From: Cognatundibacterium squillarum
Lineage (GTDB): Bacteria; Pseudomonadota; Gammaproteobacteria; Burkholderiales; Burkholderiaceae_D
Direction of reading: 5' to 3'
Assembly: GCF_014652435.1 (NCBI RefSeq)
Contig: NZ_BMYU01000008.1
Span: forward strand, 1 to 64,000
DNA: 64,000 nt
Below the pieces are notes generated by a model. It made no database searches. It was not told where the DNA came from and worked only from the letters and a program-made list of their open reading frames with translations. Shown piece by piece: positions 19,996 through 29,338 of this stretch (its first letter is position 1; every line of letters begins with the position of its first letter). Position numbers and translations under genes: made by a program.

Positions 19996-20205
19996 ATGTG
20001 GAAAATTCTGGTGGCGTTTATTGTGTTTGCCGGGGCGGCGCTGTTTTTGATTTTCAAAGCCGGCGATAAAGTGGATATGCAGGGTGAAGCCGGTGCGCAT
20101 AACCCGACCGAAGTTCACGCAGCCCCTGCCAGCGAACCAGCAGCTGCGCCGGCACCGGTTGCTGCACCAGCGCCAGCCTCCGCACCGGACAGCGCCAGCA
20201 AGTAA
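19996..20205 (+). CDS. small single-pass membrane protein, Pro/Ala-rich tail
   Basis: A 69-residue protein of unknown function. Residues 1-21 form a membrane helix (MWKILVAFIVFAGAALFLIF), followed by KAGDKVDMQGE and a low-complexity Ala/Pro tail. Similar short proteins (membrane helix plus FKxGDKVDMxGE) are familiar from Burkholderiales, but no role is known to me. The second ATG at 19996 is chosen because AAGGAG lies 6 nt upstream; the ATG at 19990 abuts that site. Confidence 0.75.
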   Translation: MWKILVAFIVFAGAALFLIFKAGDKVDMQGEAGAHNPTEVHAAPASEPAAAPAPVAAPAPASAPDSASK

Positions 20206-20255
20206 GGTTTTCGGCGATGTGCGCCAGCATCGCCAAACCCCATCCATCGTCAGGC

Positions 20256-21437
20256 TTACAGTTGCTGTAATGCCTGACAAATATCCGTTTTCAGATCTTC
20301 TGTATTTTCCAGCCCGATATAAAAGCGCACCAATTGCCCTTTTTCAGTCCAGCTCTCACGCATTCCCTGCATGCGGTACGGCACACATAAACTATGCGAT
20401 CCGCCCCAGCTGAAGCCGATACCAAACAGCGCCAGCGCATCGACAAAGTGATCGACCTGCTCTTCTGAATATTCTTCTTTAAAAATCACAGAAAACAGTC
20501 CGGCTGCACCAGTGAAATCACGCTGCCATATCGCGTGTCCGGGGCATTCCGGCAACGCAGGATGTAATACGGTTTGAATTTCCGCCTGTTCTGTCAGCCA
20601 TGCTGCAATGTCACGGGCACTGCGATCATGTTCGGCAAAACGCAAAGCTAGCGTCGGCAAGCCGCGCAGCACCAGATACACATCATCCATACCAACACCC
20701 AGCCCAAGCCGCATATGGGTCAGCTGAAGGCGCTTATACAGTTCGGCATCATTCACCAGTACCGCTCCCATCAGCACATCCGATCCGCCACTCTGGAACT
20801 TGGTCAGCGCCTGCATAATGATGTCAGCCCCATGTTCAAAACCCGGGTACACAATCCCGGCAGACCATGTGTTATCCAGAGCTACCACGATTTGATGGCG
20901 GTGTGCGACTTCTGCAATCGCTGGCAGGTCCGGAATTTCCATTGACACTGATCCCGGTGCCTCTACCCAGATCAGACGGGTTTCCGGACGAATGTAATTT
21001 TCAATATCAGCCCCGCACATAGGCGGATAAATCGAAACAGCGATACCGAATTGGGTTTGCAGCCAGTGCGCCAGTTCTTTGTTCGGCGAATACGCATTAT
21101 CCGGTATCAGCACATGATCACCGCTCTTCAGCAACGCCAGATCTACCAATGAAATGGCTGCCAGCCCACTCGGTGCCAGTATGCAGTGCTGCGCATTTTC
21201 AATTTCCGCCAGACGGCGCTCTAAGGTAAAACTGGTTGGTGTACCATGCAGGCCGTAAGTGTAAGACTGCTTATCCAGCCAGTTACGTGAGCGCATTGCA
21301 GCCACATTCTCAAACAACACCGTCGACGCATGATGTATTGCTGTCGGGTAGGCCGCAAATCCTGCGGGCGCCTGATATGCCGAATGATTCAGTCGGGTGG
21401 AAAGTTGTTTTTTCTCGTTTTGCGGTGAATTTTTCAT
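20256..21437 (-). CDS. metC: cystathionine beta-lyase
   Basis: PLP enzyme cleaving cystathionine to homocysteine in methionine synthesis. The 393-residue protein has the Cys/Met-metabolism fold: YTYGLHGTPTSFTLERRLAEIE, the PLP-stacking ALDNTW segment and the Schiff-base Lys213 in ALTKFQSGGSD. The SxxTK..GGSD pattern and the C-terminal GFSWGGSHSLCVPY favour beta-lyase over gamma-synthase. It is a monocistronic gene on the minus strand, divergent from a binding-protein gene. Confidence 0.92.
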   Translation of the reverse strand: MKNSPQNEKKQLSTRLNHSAYQAPAGFAAYPTAIHHASTVLFENVAAMRSRNWLDKQSYTYGLHGTPTSFTLERRLAEIENAQHCILAPSGLAAISLVDLALLKSGDHVLIPDNAYSPNKELAHWLQTQFGIAVSIYPPMCGADIENYIRPETRLIWVEAPGSVSMEIPDLPAIAEVAHRHQIVVALDNTWSAGIVYPGFEHGADIIMQALTKFQSGGSDVLMGAVLVNDAELYKRLQLTHMRLGLGVGMDDVYLVLRGLPTLALRFAEHDRSARDIAAWLTEQAEIQTVLHPALPECPGHAIWQRDFTGAAGLFSVIFKEEYSEEQVDHFVDALALFGIGFSWGGSHSLCVPYRMQGMRESWTEKGQLVRFYIGLENTEDLKTDICQALQQL

Positions 21438-21583
21438 CAGATTTTCATCATTAAATGTTATAACTGATTGCTGTCCGGTATACTGTTTTCACTTACAAGA
21501 AACCAGAACATCACCAGACGCCGCCTGCTTCGCTGGCAAGTGCCACAGCAGCATCATGACACAACACCAGATAAAACACTGCA

Positions 21584-22510
21584 GTGACCGGATTTTTCAG
21601 ATTCAGATTCCCCACAAATCAGCGCCTTACCGCATGGCTGCGCTGTGTCACGCTGCCACTGTTACTTCTGTCTTCAACTGCAACTGCAAGTAATAAGGTC
21701 GTCTATCCTGCCGGCGAAATTGCCGGCGACACCCGTTACCGGGATGTCATTGAATTGCTGACGACGGCGCTGGAAAAAACCCGTCCGGCTTTCGGCGCAT
21801 ATACCTGCCAGCCAAGCCAGCGACAGGTGCCGAAAAAGCGGGTCATCGCTGAACTTGCAAGTGATGATCGCAGTATTAATGTACTGTGGAATCCGGGTTC
21901 TGCGAAACTCGAACAAGACTTTCTGACTATCAAAATACCGTTGCGTAAAGGCTTACTGGGTTACCGCGTCATGCTGATCAGAAAAGATAAGCAAGCGATG
22001 TTTGAGAATGTCCGCACCTTGCAGGACCTCAAAACCATACGCTTCGGTCAGGGCACGGGATGGATCGACAATACAATCTTTCAGCATCAGGATTTACCAT
22101 TGGTCGAAGCGCCCTATCCGCAATTATTTGCGATGCTGGACGCTGACCGCTTCGATGCATTTCCGCGTGGCGTGGGCGAAATCCTGGATGAACTGGAAAT
22201 GCAAAAAGAAAAATTCCCCAACCTGACCATAGAAAAGAATTTATTACTTTACTACCCGTTTCCGTACTATTTTTTCTTCAACAAGAAAGACGCTGCATTA
22301 AAACACCGCGTAGAAACCGGCCTGAAAATGATGCTGAAAGACGGCAGTTTTGACGCGATTTTTCTTAAATACCATCAACAAGCCATTCAGAAGCTGGATT
22401 TGCGCAACCGCCGCATGATCACGCTGACCAATCCGGATCTGGCGCCTGATACGCCACTGAACGACATTCGCCTTTGGTACAAACCACCAGGCATGAGCGT
22501 AACGCGCTGA
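21584..22510 (+). CDS. periplasmic solute-binding protein, family 3-like
   Basis: A 308-residue protein with a signal peptide (hydrophobic LPLLLLSSTATA) and a type II periplasmic binding fold: FLTIKIPLRKGLLGYRVMLIRK, a hinge TLQDLKTIRFGQGTGWIDN and LLYYPFPYYFFFNKKD. No permease or ATPase gene is adjacent, so it is an orphan; the ligand cannot be told. The start is a GTG with no clear ribosome site and a long N-terminal extension before the signal helix, so a start at the internal ATG near 21632 is possible in another reading of the leader. It converges on the next gene, 10 bp apart. Confidence 0.75.
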   Translation: MTGFFRFRFPTNQRLTAWLRCVTLPLLLLSSTATASNKVVYPAGEIAGDTRYRDVIELLTTALEKTRPAFGAYTCQPSQRQVPKKRVIAELASDDRSINVLWNPGSAKLEQDFLTIKIPLRKGLLGYRVMLIRKDKQAMFENVRTLQDLKTIRFGQGTGWIDNTIFQHQDLPLVEAPYPQLFAMLDADRFDAFPRGVGEILDELEMQKEKFPNLTIEKNLLLYYPFPYYFFFNKKDAALKHRVETGLKMMLKDGSFDAIFLKYHQQAIQKLDLRNRRMITLTNPDLAPDTPLNDIRLWYKPPGMSVTR

Positions 22511-22520
22511 TCAGTGCCAC

Positions 22521-23603
22521 TCAGACTTTTACATCGATATGCTGCAATGCTCTGGCAGTGCCGTTTTCACTGAGCCAGAATCCGCTGGCACCCAGCTTCG
22601 CAGCCTGCTTGCCATCCGGTGTACGCATATCCCAGGCAGTTGCGGCATTACCCAGAAATAATGCACCTACGCCGGCATCTTTCAGTGACACAAACTGATT
22701 GCCCTCCGCACCACCCGGCACCACGATACCAAGCTTACTAAAGACCGGATCATTCTCATCAATCCAGTGATTCGCATCGCTGTCATAACGTGCAAGTTCG
22801 GCGAAACCGTCTCCGCTCGCAGGTCCGAATAACTGACTGCCACGGTTAATCGCTTCACCCGTGTGGGATTGCAGCGCAAGATAGCCGCCATGCAGAATTG
22901 CCGGCAAAGCAACCTGATGACCGTTGTTATCCAGATCCAGCATCAGATGATCCTGACCGAGCTGCGCAGATCCTGCATCGAAATTCAACACCAGCGGATC
23001 GCGCATCGCCTGCGACTGGACGCGGACGCTGGTGCTTTGTCGCAATGTGATTTCCGACTGCATTTCAAATGAAAAAGCGACACTGATCTTCTGATTATCC
23101 GCCGTCGTAATTTCGCCCTGCGCCTCGAATTTCAGGGAATTCACCTGTTTAAAATACAGCGTGTCTGCCACCAGTGAGGTTTGAGCTGCACCGTATTGTG
23201 CGCTGGCAGCAGTCTGTTGCGCCTCCCCAGACTGACTGATTTCGCCAGGCAAAGACACCTCCATGCCGAACATTTCCCGCAGCAAATCCACCAGCGTCTG
23301 CAGATTTCCATCACTGATTCCACCACTGGCAAGCGCCCCGTCGCTTGCAGGTGAAGACGGAATACCCATACTGAGTTCGCCCCTGTTAGTTTCTGTCGGC
23401 GGAGAAGTGCGCTGCAAACGCTCAGCAAGATCACGGCTACTTTGCAGGCTGACTTTGTCCTGAGTCGGGGACGCCAGACTCGCCACTGAAGCTGCGGCAG
23501 TCTGCACGGATGATGAAACAGCCAGCGTTGTTTGCTGACGAAACTGTATTTGCTGTGAAGTCTGGCCAGATGCCAGGCCAACACTGGAACTCTGGATACG
23601 CAT
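22521..23603 (-). CDS. conserved protein with calcium-binding-like C-terminal region
   Basis: A 360-residue protein without a signal peptide. The N-terminal 120 residues are Ser/Gln-rich and probably disordered; the centre has amphipathic strands (SLKFEAQGEITTADNQKI); the C-terminal 160 residues show DPLVLNFDAG, DLDNNGHQVALP, GSQLFGPASGDGFAELARYD and DSDANHWIDENDPVFSKL, resembling the Asp-rich module found near RTX/VCBS-type secreted proteins and dockerin-like Ca loops. Function unknown. GGGAGGGG precedes the ATG. Confidence 0.75.
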   Translation of the reverse strand: MRIQSSSVGLASGQTSQQIQFRQQTTLAVSSSVQTAAASVASLASPTQDKVSLQSSRDLAERLQRTSPPTETNRGELSMGIPSSPASDGALASGGISDGNLQTLVDLLREMFGMEVSLPGEISQSGEAQQTAASAQYGAAQTSLVADTLYFKQVNSLKFEAQGEITTADNQKISVAFSFEMQSEITLRQSTSVRVQSQAMRDPLVLNFDAGSAQLGQDHLMLDLDNNGHQVALPAILHGGYLALQSHTGEAINRGSQLFGPASGDGFAELARYDSDANHWIDENDPVFSKLGIVVPGGAEGNQFVSLKDAGVGALFLGNAATAWDMRTPDGKQAAKLGASGFWLSENGTARALQHIDVKV

Positions 23604-23690
23604 ACGCCCCTCCCGTCAGAAGCATTAACAAGCGCCTAACCACGCTGGCTGGCATTCCTCCGGTAACGGCACTTCTTTTGAAATCTGCAA

Positions 23691-23732
23691 TAAAAAAGCC
23701 CCGTTATTGATATCTAACGGGGCTTTTTTTTA
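23691..23732 (-). terminator. rho-independent terminator
   Basis: Stem AAAAAAGCCCCGTTA / TAACGGGGCTTTTTT with an 8-nt loop; it lies 14 bp after the stop of the minus-strand gene at 23746 and has T-runs on both sides. Confidence 0.9.
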
Positions 23733-23745
23733 TTGATGAGCCGGA

Positions 23746-24183
23746 TCAGCTTTTCCGCTTGCCGGTAACCGCTTGCTTTACCGGCTGAAGACGAAAATAC
23801 AGTTTCAGTGTTTCATCTGCCGGCATCCAGTTTCCTGACAAACCTTCTTCCAGCCATTCCGCCTCCAGCGTACCCGAAACATCCGTACCATTTTCTGACT
23901 CTTCGAGACTGACTTGCGATCCCGACCATTCACCGGCAAGTAATACTTTTTTCTTCCAATCAGGGCCGATCAGATAATAGCCCTCCAGACTTTCCGGCTC
24001 TTCTTTTTTGGGCTGCAAATGCATTTCAATCAGCTTTCCACCCAACTGGCCTCTGAATACCTGTGGCTGAGAAAAGCTGCGCTGCTGCGCTACCGTTTTC
24101 GGTATTGAGGACGATTCTGCACCGGCAAACACCGATACAGGCATCAGTAATCCCAACAGAAAAAGCCCGGTAACGCGCAGCAT
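23746..24183 (-). CDS. secreted protein of unknown function, coupled to rimO
   Basis: A 145-residue protein with signal peptide ([20 protein letters not shown]). The mature region repeats a beta pattern (QVFRGQLGGKLIEMHLQPKKE, LEGYYLIGPDWKKKVLLAGEW, GLSGNWMPADETLKLYFRL) that suggests a small beta-barrel or lipocalin-like fold; I do not recognise the family. Its ATG overlaps the rimO stop as TAATG, so translation is coupled. A terminator follows. Confidence 0.75.
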   Translation of the reverse strand: MLRVTGLFLLGLLMPVSVFAGAESSSIPKTVAQQRSFSQPQVFRGQLGGKLIEMHLQPKKEEPESLEGYYLIGPDWKKKVLLAGEWSGSQVSLEESENGTDVSGTLEAEWLEEGLSGNWMPADETLKLYFRLQPVKQAVTGKRKS

Positions 24184-25565
24184 TACAGCGCCTCGCCCCA
24201 CATATCATGCGCATCTGCGGCTGTAATGCGAACATCGATGAATTCGCCCACCTTCAACTTACGATGCGGCTCAAACGGTGGTTTGACATACACAACGCCA
24301 TCAATCTCTGGTGCATCAGCAGCGCTGCGGCCGATGCCACCACTGCGATCGAGTTCGTCGATCAGAACACGCACGGTTTTGCCGACTTTCGCCTGCAGAC
24401 GCTCACGGGAAATTGATTCCTGCAATTCCATTACGCGACGACGACGGTCTTCACGTACTTCATCCGGCAACTGGTTCGCGATTTCATTGGCTGTCGCTCC
24501 CTCTACCGGTGAATATGCAAAACAACCGAGGCGATCGATTTTGGCTTCTTTCAGGAAATCCAGCAGGTATTGAAATTCTTCTTCTGTCTCACCGGGGAAA
24601 CCGGCAATAAATGTGGAGCGAATGGTCAGATCAGGACACATCGCACGCCACGCTTTGATGCGCTCGATATTTTTCTCTCCGCTGGCCGGGCGTTTCATGC
24701 GCTTCAGCACATCCGGATGAGCATGCTGCAGCGGCACGTCCAGATACGGCAATACGTGCCCGTTATTCATCAGAGGAATGATTTCATCCACATGCGGATA
24801 CGGGTAAACATAATGCAACCGTACCCAGGCATCGTATTGTTTTGCCAGTTCGCCCAGTGCCTCAGTCAGCTGCGTCATGTGGGTTTTTACAGGACGACCA
24901 TTCCAGAATCCGGTACGGAACTTCACATCCACGCCATATGCACTGGTATCCTGAGAAATCACCAGCAACTCTTTCACGCCGGCTTTAAACAGGTTTTCCG
25001 CTTCCAGCATGACATCTGCAATCGGACGCGAGACCAGATCACCACGCATCGAAGGGATAATGCAGAAACTGCAACGATGGTTACAGCCCTCAGATATTTT
25101 CAGATAAGCATAGTGCTTCGGTGTCAGCTTTACTCCCTGAGCGGGGATCAGGTCGACAAACGGTTCATGTGGCTTCGGAAGATGCTTATGAACTGCGGCC
25201 ATGACTTCACCAACCGCATGTGGCCCGGTGACTTCCAGCACTTTCGGATGCACACCCTGAATCAGATCATTCCCGTCAGCATCTTTTTTCGCACCCAGAC
25301 AGCCGGTGACAATGACTTTCCCGTTTTCGGCCAGTGCTTCACCGATTGCATCCAGCGACTCCTGCACTGCGGCGTCAATAAATCCGCAGGTATTTACGAT
25401 GACCAGATCGGCACCATCATACGATTTAGCAGTTTCATAACCTTCTGCGCGAAGCTGCGTCAGAATCTGCTCTGAATCGACCAGTGCTTTCGGGCAGCCG
25501 AGGGAAACAAATCCAACTTTCGGGGCATCGCCTGCAGGCTGGCGACGGATTTCAGAGATAGCCAT
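24183..25565 (-). CDS. rimO: ribosomal protein S12 methylthiotransferase RimO
   Basis: Radical-SAM enzyme that methylthiolates the conserved Asp of ribosomal protein S12. The 460-residue protein has the N-terminal MTTase domain ([25 protein letters not shown]), the radical SAM CxxxCxxC in [12 protein letters not shown], and a C-terminal TRAM domain. The KALVDSE sequence separates RimO from MiaB. The next gene's start overlaps its stop. Confidence 0.96.
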   Translation of the reverse strand: MAISEIRRQPAGDAPKVGFVSLGCPKALVDSEQILTQLRAEGYETAKSYDGADLVIVNTCGFIDAAVQESLDAIGEALAENGKVIVTGCLGAKKDADGNDLIQGVHPKVLEVTGPHAVGEVMAAVHKHLPKPHEPFVDLIPAQGVKLTPKHYAYLKISEGCNHRCSFCIIPSMRGDLVSRPIADVMLEAENLFKAGVKELLVISQDTSAYGVDVKFRTGFWNGRPVKTHMTQLTEALGELAKQYDAWVRLHYVYPYPHVDEIIPLMNNGHVLPYLDVPLQHAHPDVLKRMKRPASGEKNIERIKAWRAMCPDLTIRSTFIAGFPGETEEEFQYLLDFLKEAKIDRLGCFAYSPVEGATANEIANQLPDEVREDRRRRVMELQESISRERLQAKVGKTVRVLIDELDRSGGIGRSAADAPEIDGVVYVKPPFEPHRKLKVGEFIDVRITAADAHDMWGEAL

Positions 25566-25579
25566 AGTATAAATTCAAC

Positions 25580-25619
25580 AAAAAAGGTACAAAAGCGAAC
25601 CCGCTATTGTACCTTTTTT
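25580..25619 (-). terminator. rho-independent terminator after phaR
   Basis: Perfect 13-bp stem AAAAAAGGTACAA / TTGTACCTTTTTT with a 14-nt loop, between phaR and rimO; it separates the two minus-strand transcripts. Confidence 0.85.
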
Positions 25620-25702
25620 GGTGTCAGTATGATCTACCCGCTGCAAAAAACAGCGTCAGATCAAAGCCTTAGGCCTTACTACCCGAAAATTATGACAGTG
25701 GC

Positions 25703-26260
25703 TTATTTCTTTTCCTGACCATCAGGCGGGAATGGAAATACTGTGAACATGGACTTCGCCTGGCTTTGCATTTGTTCCTGCATTTGCATAAACAGGTTTT
25801 TACTTTGCTCTATGTAATTCCCCATCATGCCTTGCATCATTGGCCCCTGAACATTCATAAACTGGTTCCAGACTTCAGGACTGAACGGTTTACCGTCATA
25901 CAATCCCTTGGAGCCTTCCGCCAGTTTGTTTTGAATCTCCATAAACGCCTGTACATTTTTCTCCAGATACGACCCCATCATGCCCTGCATTGCGTGGCCG
26001 TAAAACCGGATGATCTGAGAAAGCACTGCACTGGAAAACATCGGCGTACCGCCAGCTTCTTCTTCCAGAATGATTTGCAGCAGAATACTGCGGGTCAGGT
26101 CTTCGCCTGTTTTCGCATCAACAACAGCAAAGTCATCATTTTCCAGTACGAATTGCTTCACATCTGCCAGCGTAATGTAGCTACTGGTCTGCGTGTCGTA
26201 CAAACGACGGTTTGGATACTTTTTAATCAGGTGTTGCGTTGTTTTTTTTGCGCTATTCAT
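25703..26260 (-). CDS. phaR: polyhydroxyalkanoate synthesis repressor PhaR
   Basis: Repressor that binds both DNA and PHB and controls phasin expression. The 185-residue protein starts with the PHB/PHA accumulation DNA-binding domain (LIKKYPNRRLYDTQTSSYIT), followed by ILLQIILEEE and the polymer-binding region, then Met/Gln-rich amphipathic helices with two MMQGMMG-like repeats. It lies downstream of phaC-phaB on the same strand, behind their terminator. Confidence 0.95.
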   Translation of the reverse strand: MNSAKKTTQHLIKKYPNRRLYDTQTSSYITLADVKQFVLENDDFAVVDAKTGEDLTRSILLQIILEEEAGGTPMFSSAVLSQIIRFYGHAMQGMMGSYLEKNVQAFMEIQNKLAEGSKGLYDGKPFSPEVWNQFMNVQGPMMQGMMGNYIEQSKNLFMQMQEQMQSQAKSMFTVFPFPPDGQEKK

Positions 26261-26397
26261 TGATGTCTCAATTGATAACTACGAACCCGGTGATGTCCGG
26301 GCATACTCAAGCAAACCGGCACCCAACTACTTGACTAAACGGTGCAGCAAGGTTTGTCCCCTCTTTTTTGTTTAACCTGCTTTTTTCTCAAAGCATA

Positions 26398-26433
26398 TTA
26401 AAAAGCCCCCCAGTACATTTGCACTGGTGGGCT
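26398..26433 (-). terminator. rho-independent terminator after phaB
   Basis: Stem AGCCCACCAGT / ACTGGGGGGCT (one mismatch, 8-nt loop) followed by TTTTTAAT on the minus strand, about 80 bp after the phaB stop. Confidence 0.8.
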
Positions 26434-26513
26434 AATTCTACCGCATTGCGTCAAAAAACAGCACCGAAATCATGCACTGCAATACAAATGATGCGGCAGT
26501 GCAAAAAGCCGGT

Positions 26514-27254
26514 TTAACCCATATGCAGACCGCCATTCAGCGAGAAATCAGAACCTGTTGCATAAGCACCGTCATCAGACGCAATCCATGCAACGATAGA
26601 AGCGATTTCATCCGGCTCAGCAAGACGTTTTACAGGAATACCCGACACGATTTTCTCAAGTACATCCGGACGAATTGCACGCACCATATCTGTACCGACA
26701 TAACCCGGAGAGACGGTATTGACGGTCACGCCTTTTGTCGCCACTTCCTGCGCCAGCGCCATGGTAAATCCATGAATACCAGCTTTTGCAGTGGAGTAAT
26801 TTGTCTGTCCGAACTGACCTTTTTGTCCATTAACAGAAGAAATGTTAATGATACGTCCCCAGCCTCGATCGATCATGCCATCAATCACTTGCTTGGTGAC
26901 ATTGAACAGCGAATTCAGGTTAGTATCAATGACGGCATCCCAGTCCGCTTTTGTCATTTTGCGGAACTGACCATCGCGTGTAATACCTGCATTATTCACC
27001 AGTACATCGACTTCACCGATTTCAGCGCGCACTTTTTCAAACGCAGCCTTGGTGGACTCCCAGTCAGAAACATTACCTTCGGAAGCAAACACTTCAAAAC
27101 CTTCTGCGCGCATGTCAGCCAGCCATTTGTCTTTACGGGCTGAATTCGGACCACAACCTGCAACGACTACATAACCTTCTTTGCACAGACGACGGCAAAT
27201 CGAGGTCCCGATACCACCCATACCACCAGTTACATACGCAATACGTTTTGTCAT
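26514..27254 (-). CDS. phaB: acetoacetyl-CoA reductase
   Basis: NADPH-dependent reductase giving (R)-3-hydroxybutyryl-CoA for PHB synthesis. The 246-residue short-chain dehydrogenase has the TGGMGGIG cofactor loop at 8-15, NNAGITRDGQF, and the catalytic Ser, Tyr and Lys in NISSVNGQKG and NYSTAKAG. The ATG at 27254 is preceded by AGGAGATC; a 27281 start adds nine residues before the fold. It lies about 50 bp after phaC. Confidence 0.96.
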   Translation of the reverse strand: MTKRIAYVTGGMGGIGTSICRRLCKEGYVVVAGCGPNSARKDKWLADMRAEGFEVFASEGNVSDWESTKAAFEKVRAEIGEVDVLVNNAGITRDGQFRKMTKADWDAVIDTNLNSLFNVTKQVIDGMIDRGWGRIINISSVNGQKGQFGQTNYSTAKAGIHGFTMALAQEVATKGVTVNTVSPGYVGTDMVRAIRPDVLEKIVSGIPVKRLAEPDEIASIVAWIASDDGAYATGSDFSLNGGLHMG

Positions 27255-27305
27255 TCCTGATCTCCTGTTTTGATCACTCACTGAAAACTACGCTATTAAT
27301 GCAGA

Positions 27306-29024
27306 TTAAGCTGCCCTTACCTTCACATACCGCCCTGGCCCCTGCTCGATTGGCGGAAAATCTTTACTTCCTGCGGATACCGGTGCTTTGGCTTTCTTTC
27401 CTGCGTGCTGCGCCAAAAACTCCGCCCAAACCGGCCACCAGCTACCTGTGTGCTCAGAAGCACCATCAAACCAGTCTTCCGCTTTTCTGACCTGATCTGT
27501 ATTTATCCAGTAACTGCGCTTTTTCTTTGCCGGAGGGTTCACCACACCTGCAATATGACCAGATGCCCCCAGCACAAACACATTACGTTCCGGTTTGCCG
27601 GGGTTCAGCAAAGCCACCGAGGCAAAGGCTGCCTGCCATGGAACAATATGATCCTCACGCGAACCGTAGATGAACACCGGTGCGTCAATCAGACCAAGAT
27701 CAACGGTTTCCCCGCAAACGGTTAAACCGTTAGGAATACACAACTTATTCTCAAGATAGGTATTGCGCAGATACCAGCAGAACATTGGCCCCGGCAAATT
27801 TGTACTGTCGGAATTCCAGTAAAGCAAATCGAATGGCGGTGGTGCTTCACCTTTCAGATAATTCGCCTGCACATAGTTCCAGACCAGATCGTTTGCACGT
27901 AGCGCTGAGAAGGTACTTGCCAGATCACGTCCGGGCAACAATCCTTTTTTGCCAATCGTTTTTTCGCGCAGCGTAACCTGCATCTCATCAACAAACACAT
28001 CCAGTACACCCGTGTTTGAAAAATCGAGCAATGTCGTCAGCAATGTCACACTGGCCGCAGGATGCTCACCACGCGCAGCCAGCACAGCCAGCGCCGTCGA
28101 TAAAATTGTCCCGCCGACACAGAATCCGAAGGTACTCAGTTGCTTCTGCCCCGAAATTGCCTTAACGGTATTGATTGCTGTAATGGCACCTTCTTCGATG
28201 TAATCATCCCAGGTAACCTGATCCATTGTCTGATCAGGATTCGCCCAGGAGACCAGGTAAACCGTATGTCCCTGCTCAACCAGATAGCGGACGACAGAAT
28301 TTTCCGGCTGCAAATCTAAAATATAAAATTTATTTATGCATGGCGGAATCATCAGCAAAGGCCGCTGATGCACTGTTTCAGTCAATGGTTTGTATTGAAT
28401 CAGCTGGAATAAGCGATTTTCAAATACCACCGTTCCTTCAGTGGTAGCCACATTCTGACCGACATGGAAAGCACTTTCATCGGTCTGCGAAATGCGGCCC
28501 TTCTGCATATCCGCCAGCATTTGCGTAATGCCTTTGGCGAGACTTTCGCCTTTTGTTTCAATCAGTTTTGCCTGCGCATCCGGATTAGTTGCCAGAAAAT
28601 TCGCCGGCGACATCGCATCAATCATTTGCTGCACAGCAAAAATAATTTTCTGCCGAACTTTAGGACTGGCATCCACTGCTTCTGCCAGCGCCATCAAAAA
28701 CCGCGCATTCAGCAAATAAGCCGCCGCACTGTAGGCAGACATCGGCTGATCTTTCCACGCACCGGAGGTAAACCGCCGGTCACTCAGGGCGGGAATTTTA
28801 GATGCAACAAAGTCTTGCCAGAGCTGCGCTGCTTCACGGGCGTAATCCTGCTGCAATGTCAGCAGGGTTTCCGGTGCAATTGTGCCGCCAGCTTCGCGCA
28901 GCACTTCCATCAATGGCGCGGCATTCAACTGCTGAGCGGACTTCATCCAGTCCTGCCATGCGTCCGGTTGATAAAATTTTCCCACCCATTCATTCATCAT
29001 GGATTGCGGGTCAAAACTCTGCAT
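27306..29024 (-). CDS. phaC: class I poly(R)-hydroxyalkanoic acid synthase
   Basis: Polymerises 3-hydroxyacyl-CoA to PHA on granules. The 572-residue protein has an N-terminal domain and an alpha/beta-hydrolase domain with the lipase-like box GFCVGG (Cys302), Asp458 in SREDHIVPW and His490 in GASGHIAG, the class I triad. AGGAGG lies 6 nt before the ATG at 29024; a longer frame to 29108 lacks a ribosome site. phaB follows; no phaA thiolase or phasin gene is adjacent. Confidence 0.96.
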   Translation of the reverse strand: MQSFDPQSMMNEWVGKFYQPDAWQDWMKSAQQLNAAPLMEVLREAGGTIAPETLLTLQQDYAREAAQLWQDFVASKIPALSDRRFTSGAWKDQPMSAYSAAAYLLNARFLMALAEAVDASPKVRQKIIFAVQQMIDAMSPANFLATNPDAQAKLIETKGESLAKGITQMLADMQKGRISQTDESAFHVGQNVATTEGTVVFENRLFQLIQYKPLTETVHQRPLLMIPPCINKFYILDLQPENSVVRYLVEQGHTVYLVSWANPDQTMDQVTWDDYIEEGAITAINTVKAISGQKQLSTFGFCVGGTILSTALAVLAARGEHPAASVTLLTTLLDFSNTGVLDVFVDEMQVTLREKTIGKKGLLPGRDLASTFSALRANDLVWNYVQANYLKGEAPPPFDLLYWNSDSTNLPGPMFCWYLRNTYLENKLCIPNGLTVCGETVDLGLIDAPVFIYGSREDHIVPWQAAFASVALLNPGKPERNVFVLGASGHIAGVVNPPAKKKRSYWINTDQVRKAEDWFDGASEHTGSWWPVWAEFLAQHAGKKAKAPVSAGSKDFPPIEQGPGRYVKVRAA

Positions 29025-29089
29025 GCGCGCCTCCTGAAAATCGCGTATCGTTGCGGGTCTGTTCGGAAAAAGCGGAAGGAAACGAAAGA

Positions 29090-29338
29090 ATGCAATACAT
29101 CGTTGCAATTGCGTGGATATATGTGACGCTGCTGATGTCGGCCACAGAGACTTCAGTTGTGGCCGGTGTAATGACGTTTACCATGTACTGTGTTTTTCCT
29201 TTAACAATTGTTTTATACCTGATGCGTTCAGGCAAGCGCAAGCGGGAAAAACGGCAGATTCAGGTTGCAATGCAGCAAAAACCACAACAAAACGCGGCGC
29301 AGTCCTTAAAAACTACAGCTCAGGACGGCGAAAAATGA
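29090..29338 (+). CDS. small two-helix membrane protein
   Basis: An 82-residue protein with two hydrophobic helices (about 4-24 and 26-46: YIVAIAWIYVTLLMSAT and VAGVMTFTMYCVFPLTIVLY) and a basic, Gln-rich cytoplasmic tail. Similar short proteins are frequent beside phaC in Burkholderiales; function unknown. GGAAGGA lies about 9 nt before the ATG. It diverges from phaC by 65 bp and its 3' end overlaps that of pgeF on the other strand by 26 bp. Confidence 0.7.
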   Translation: MQYIVAIAWIYVTLLMSATETSVVAGVMTFTMYCVFPLTIVLYLMRSGKRKREKRQIQVAMQQKPQQNAAQSLKTTAQDGEK

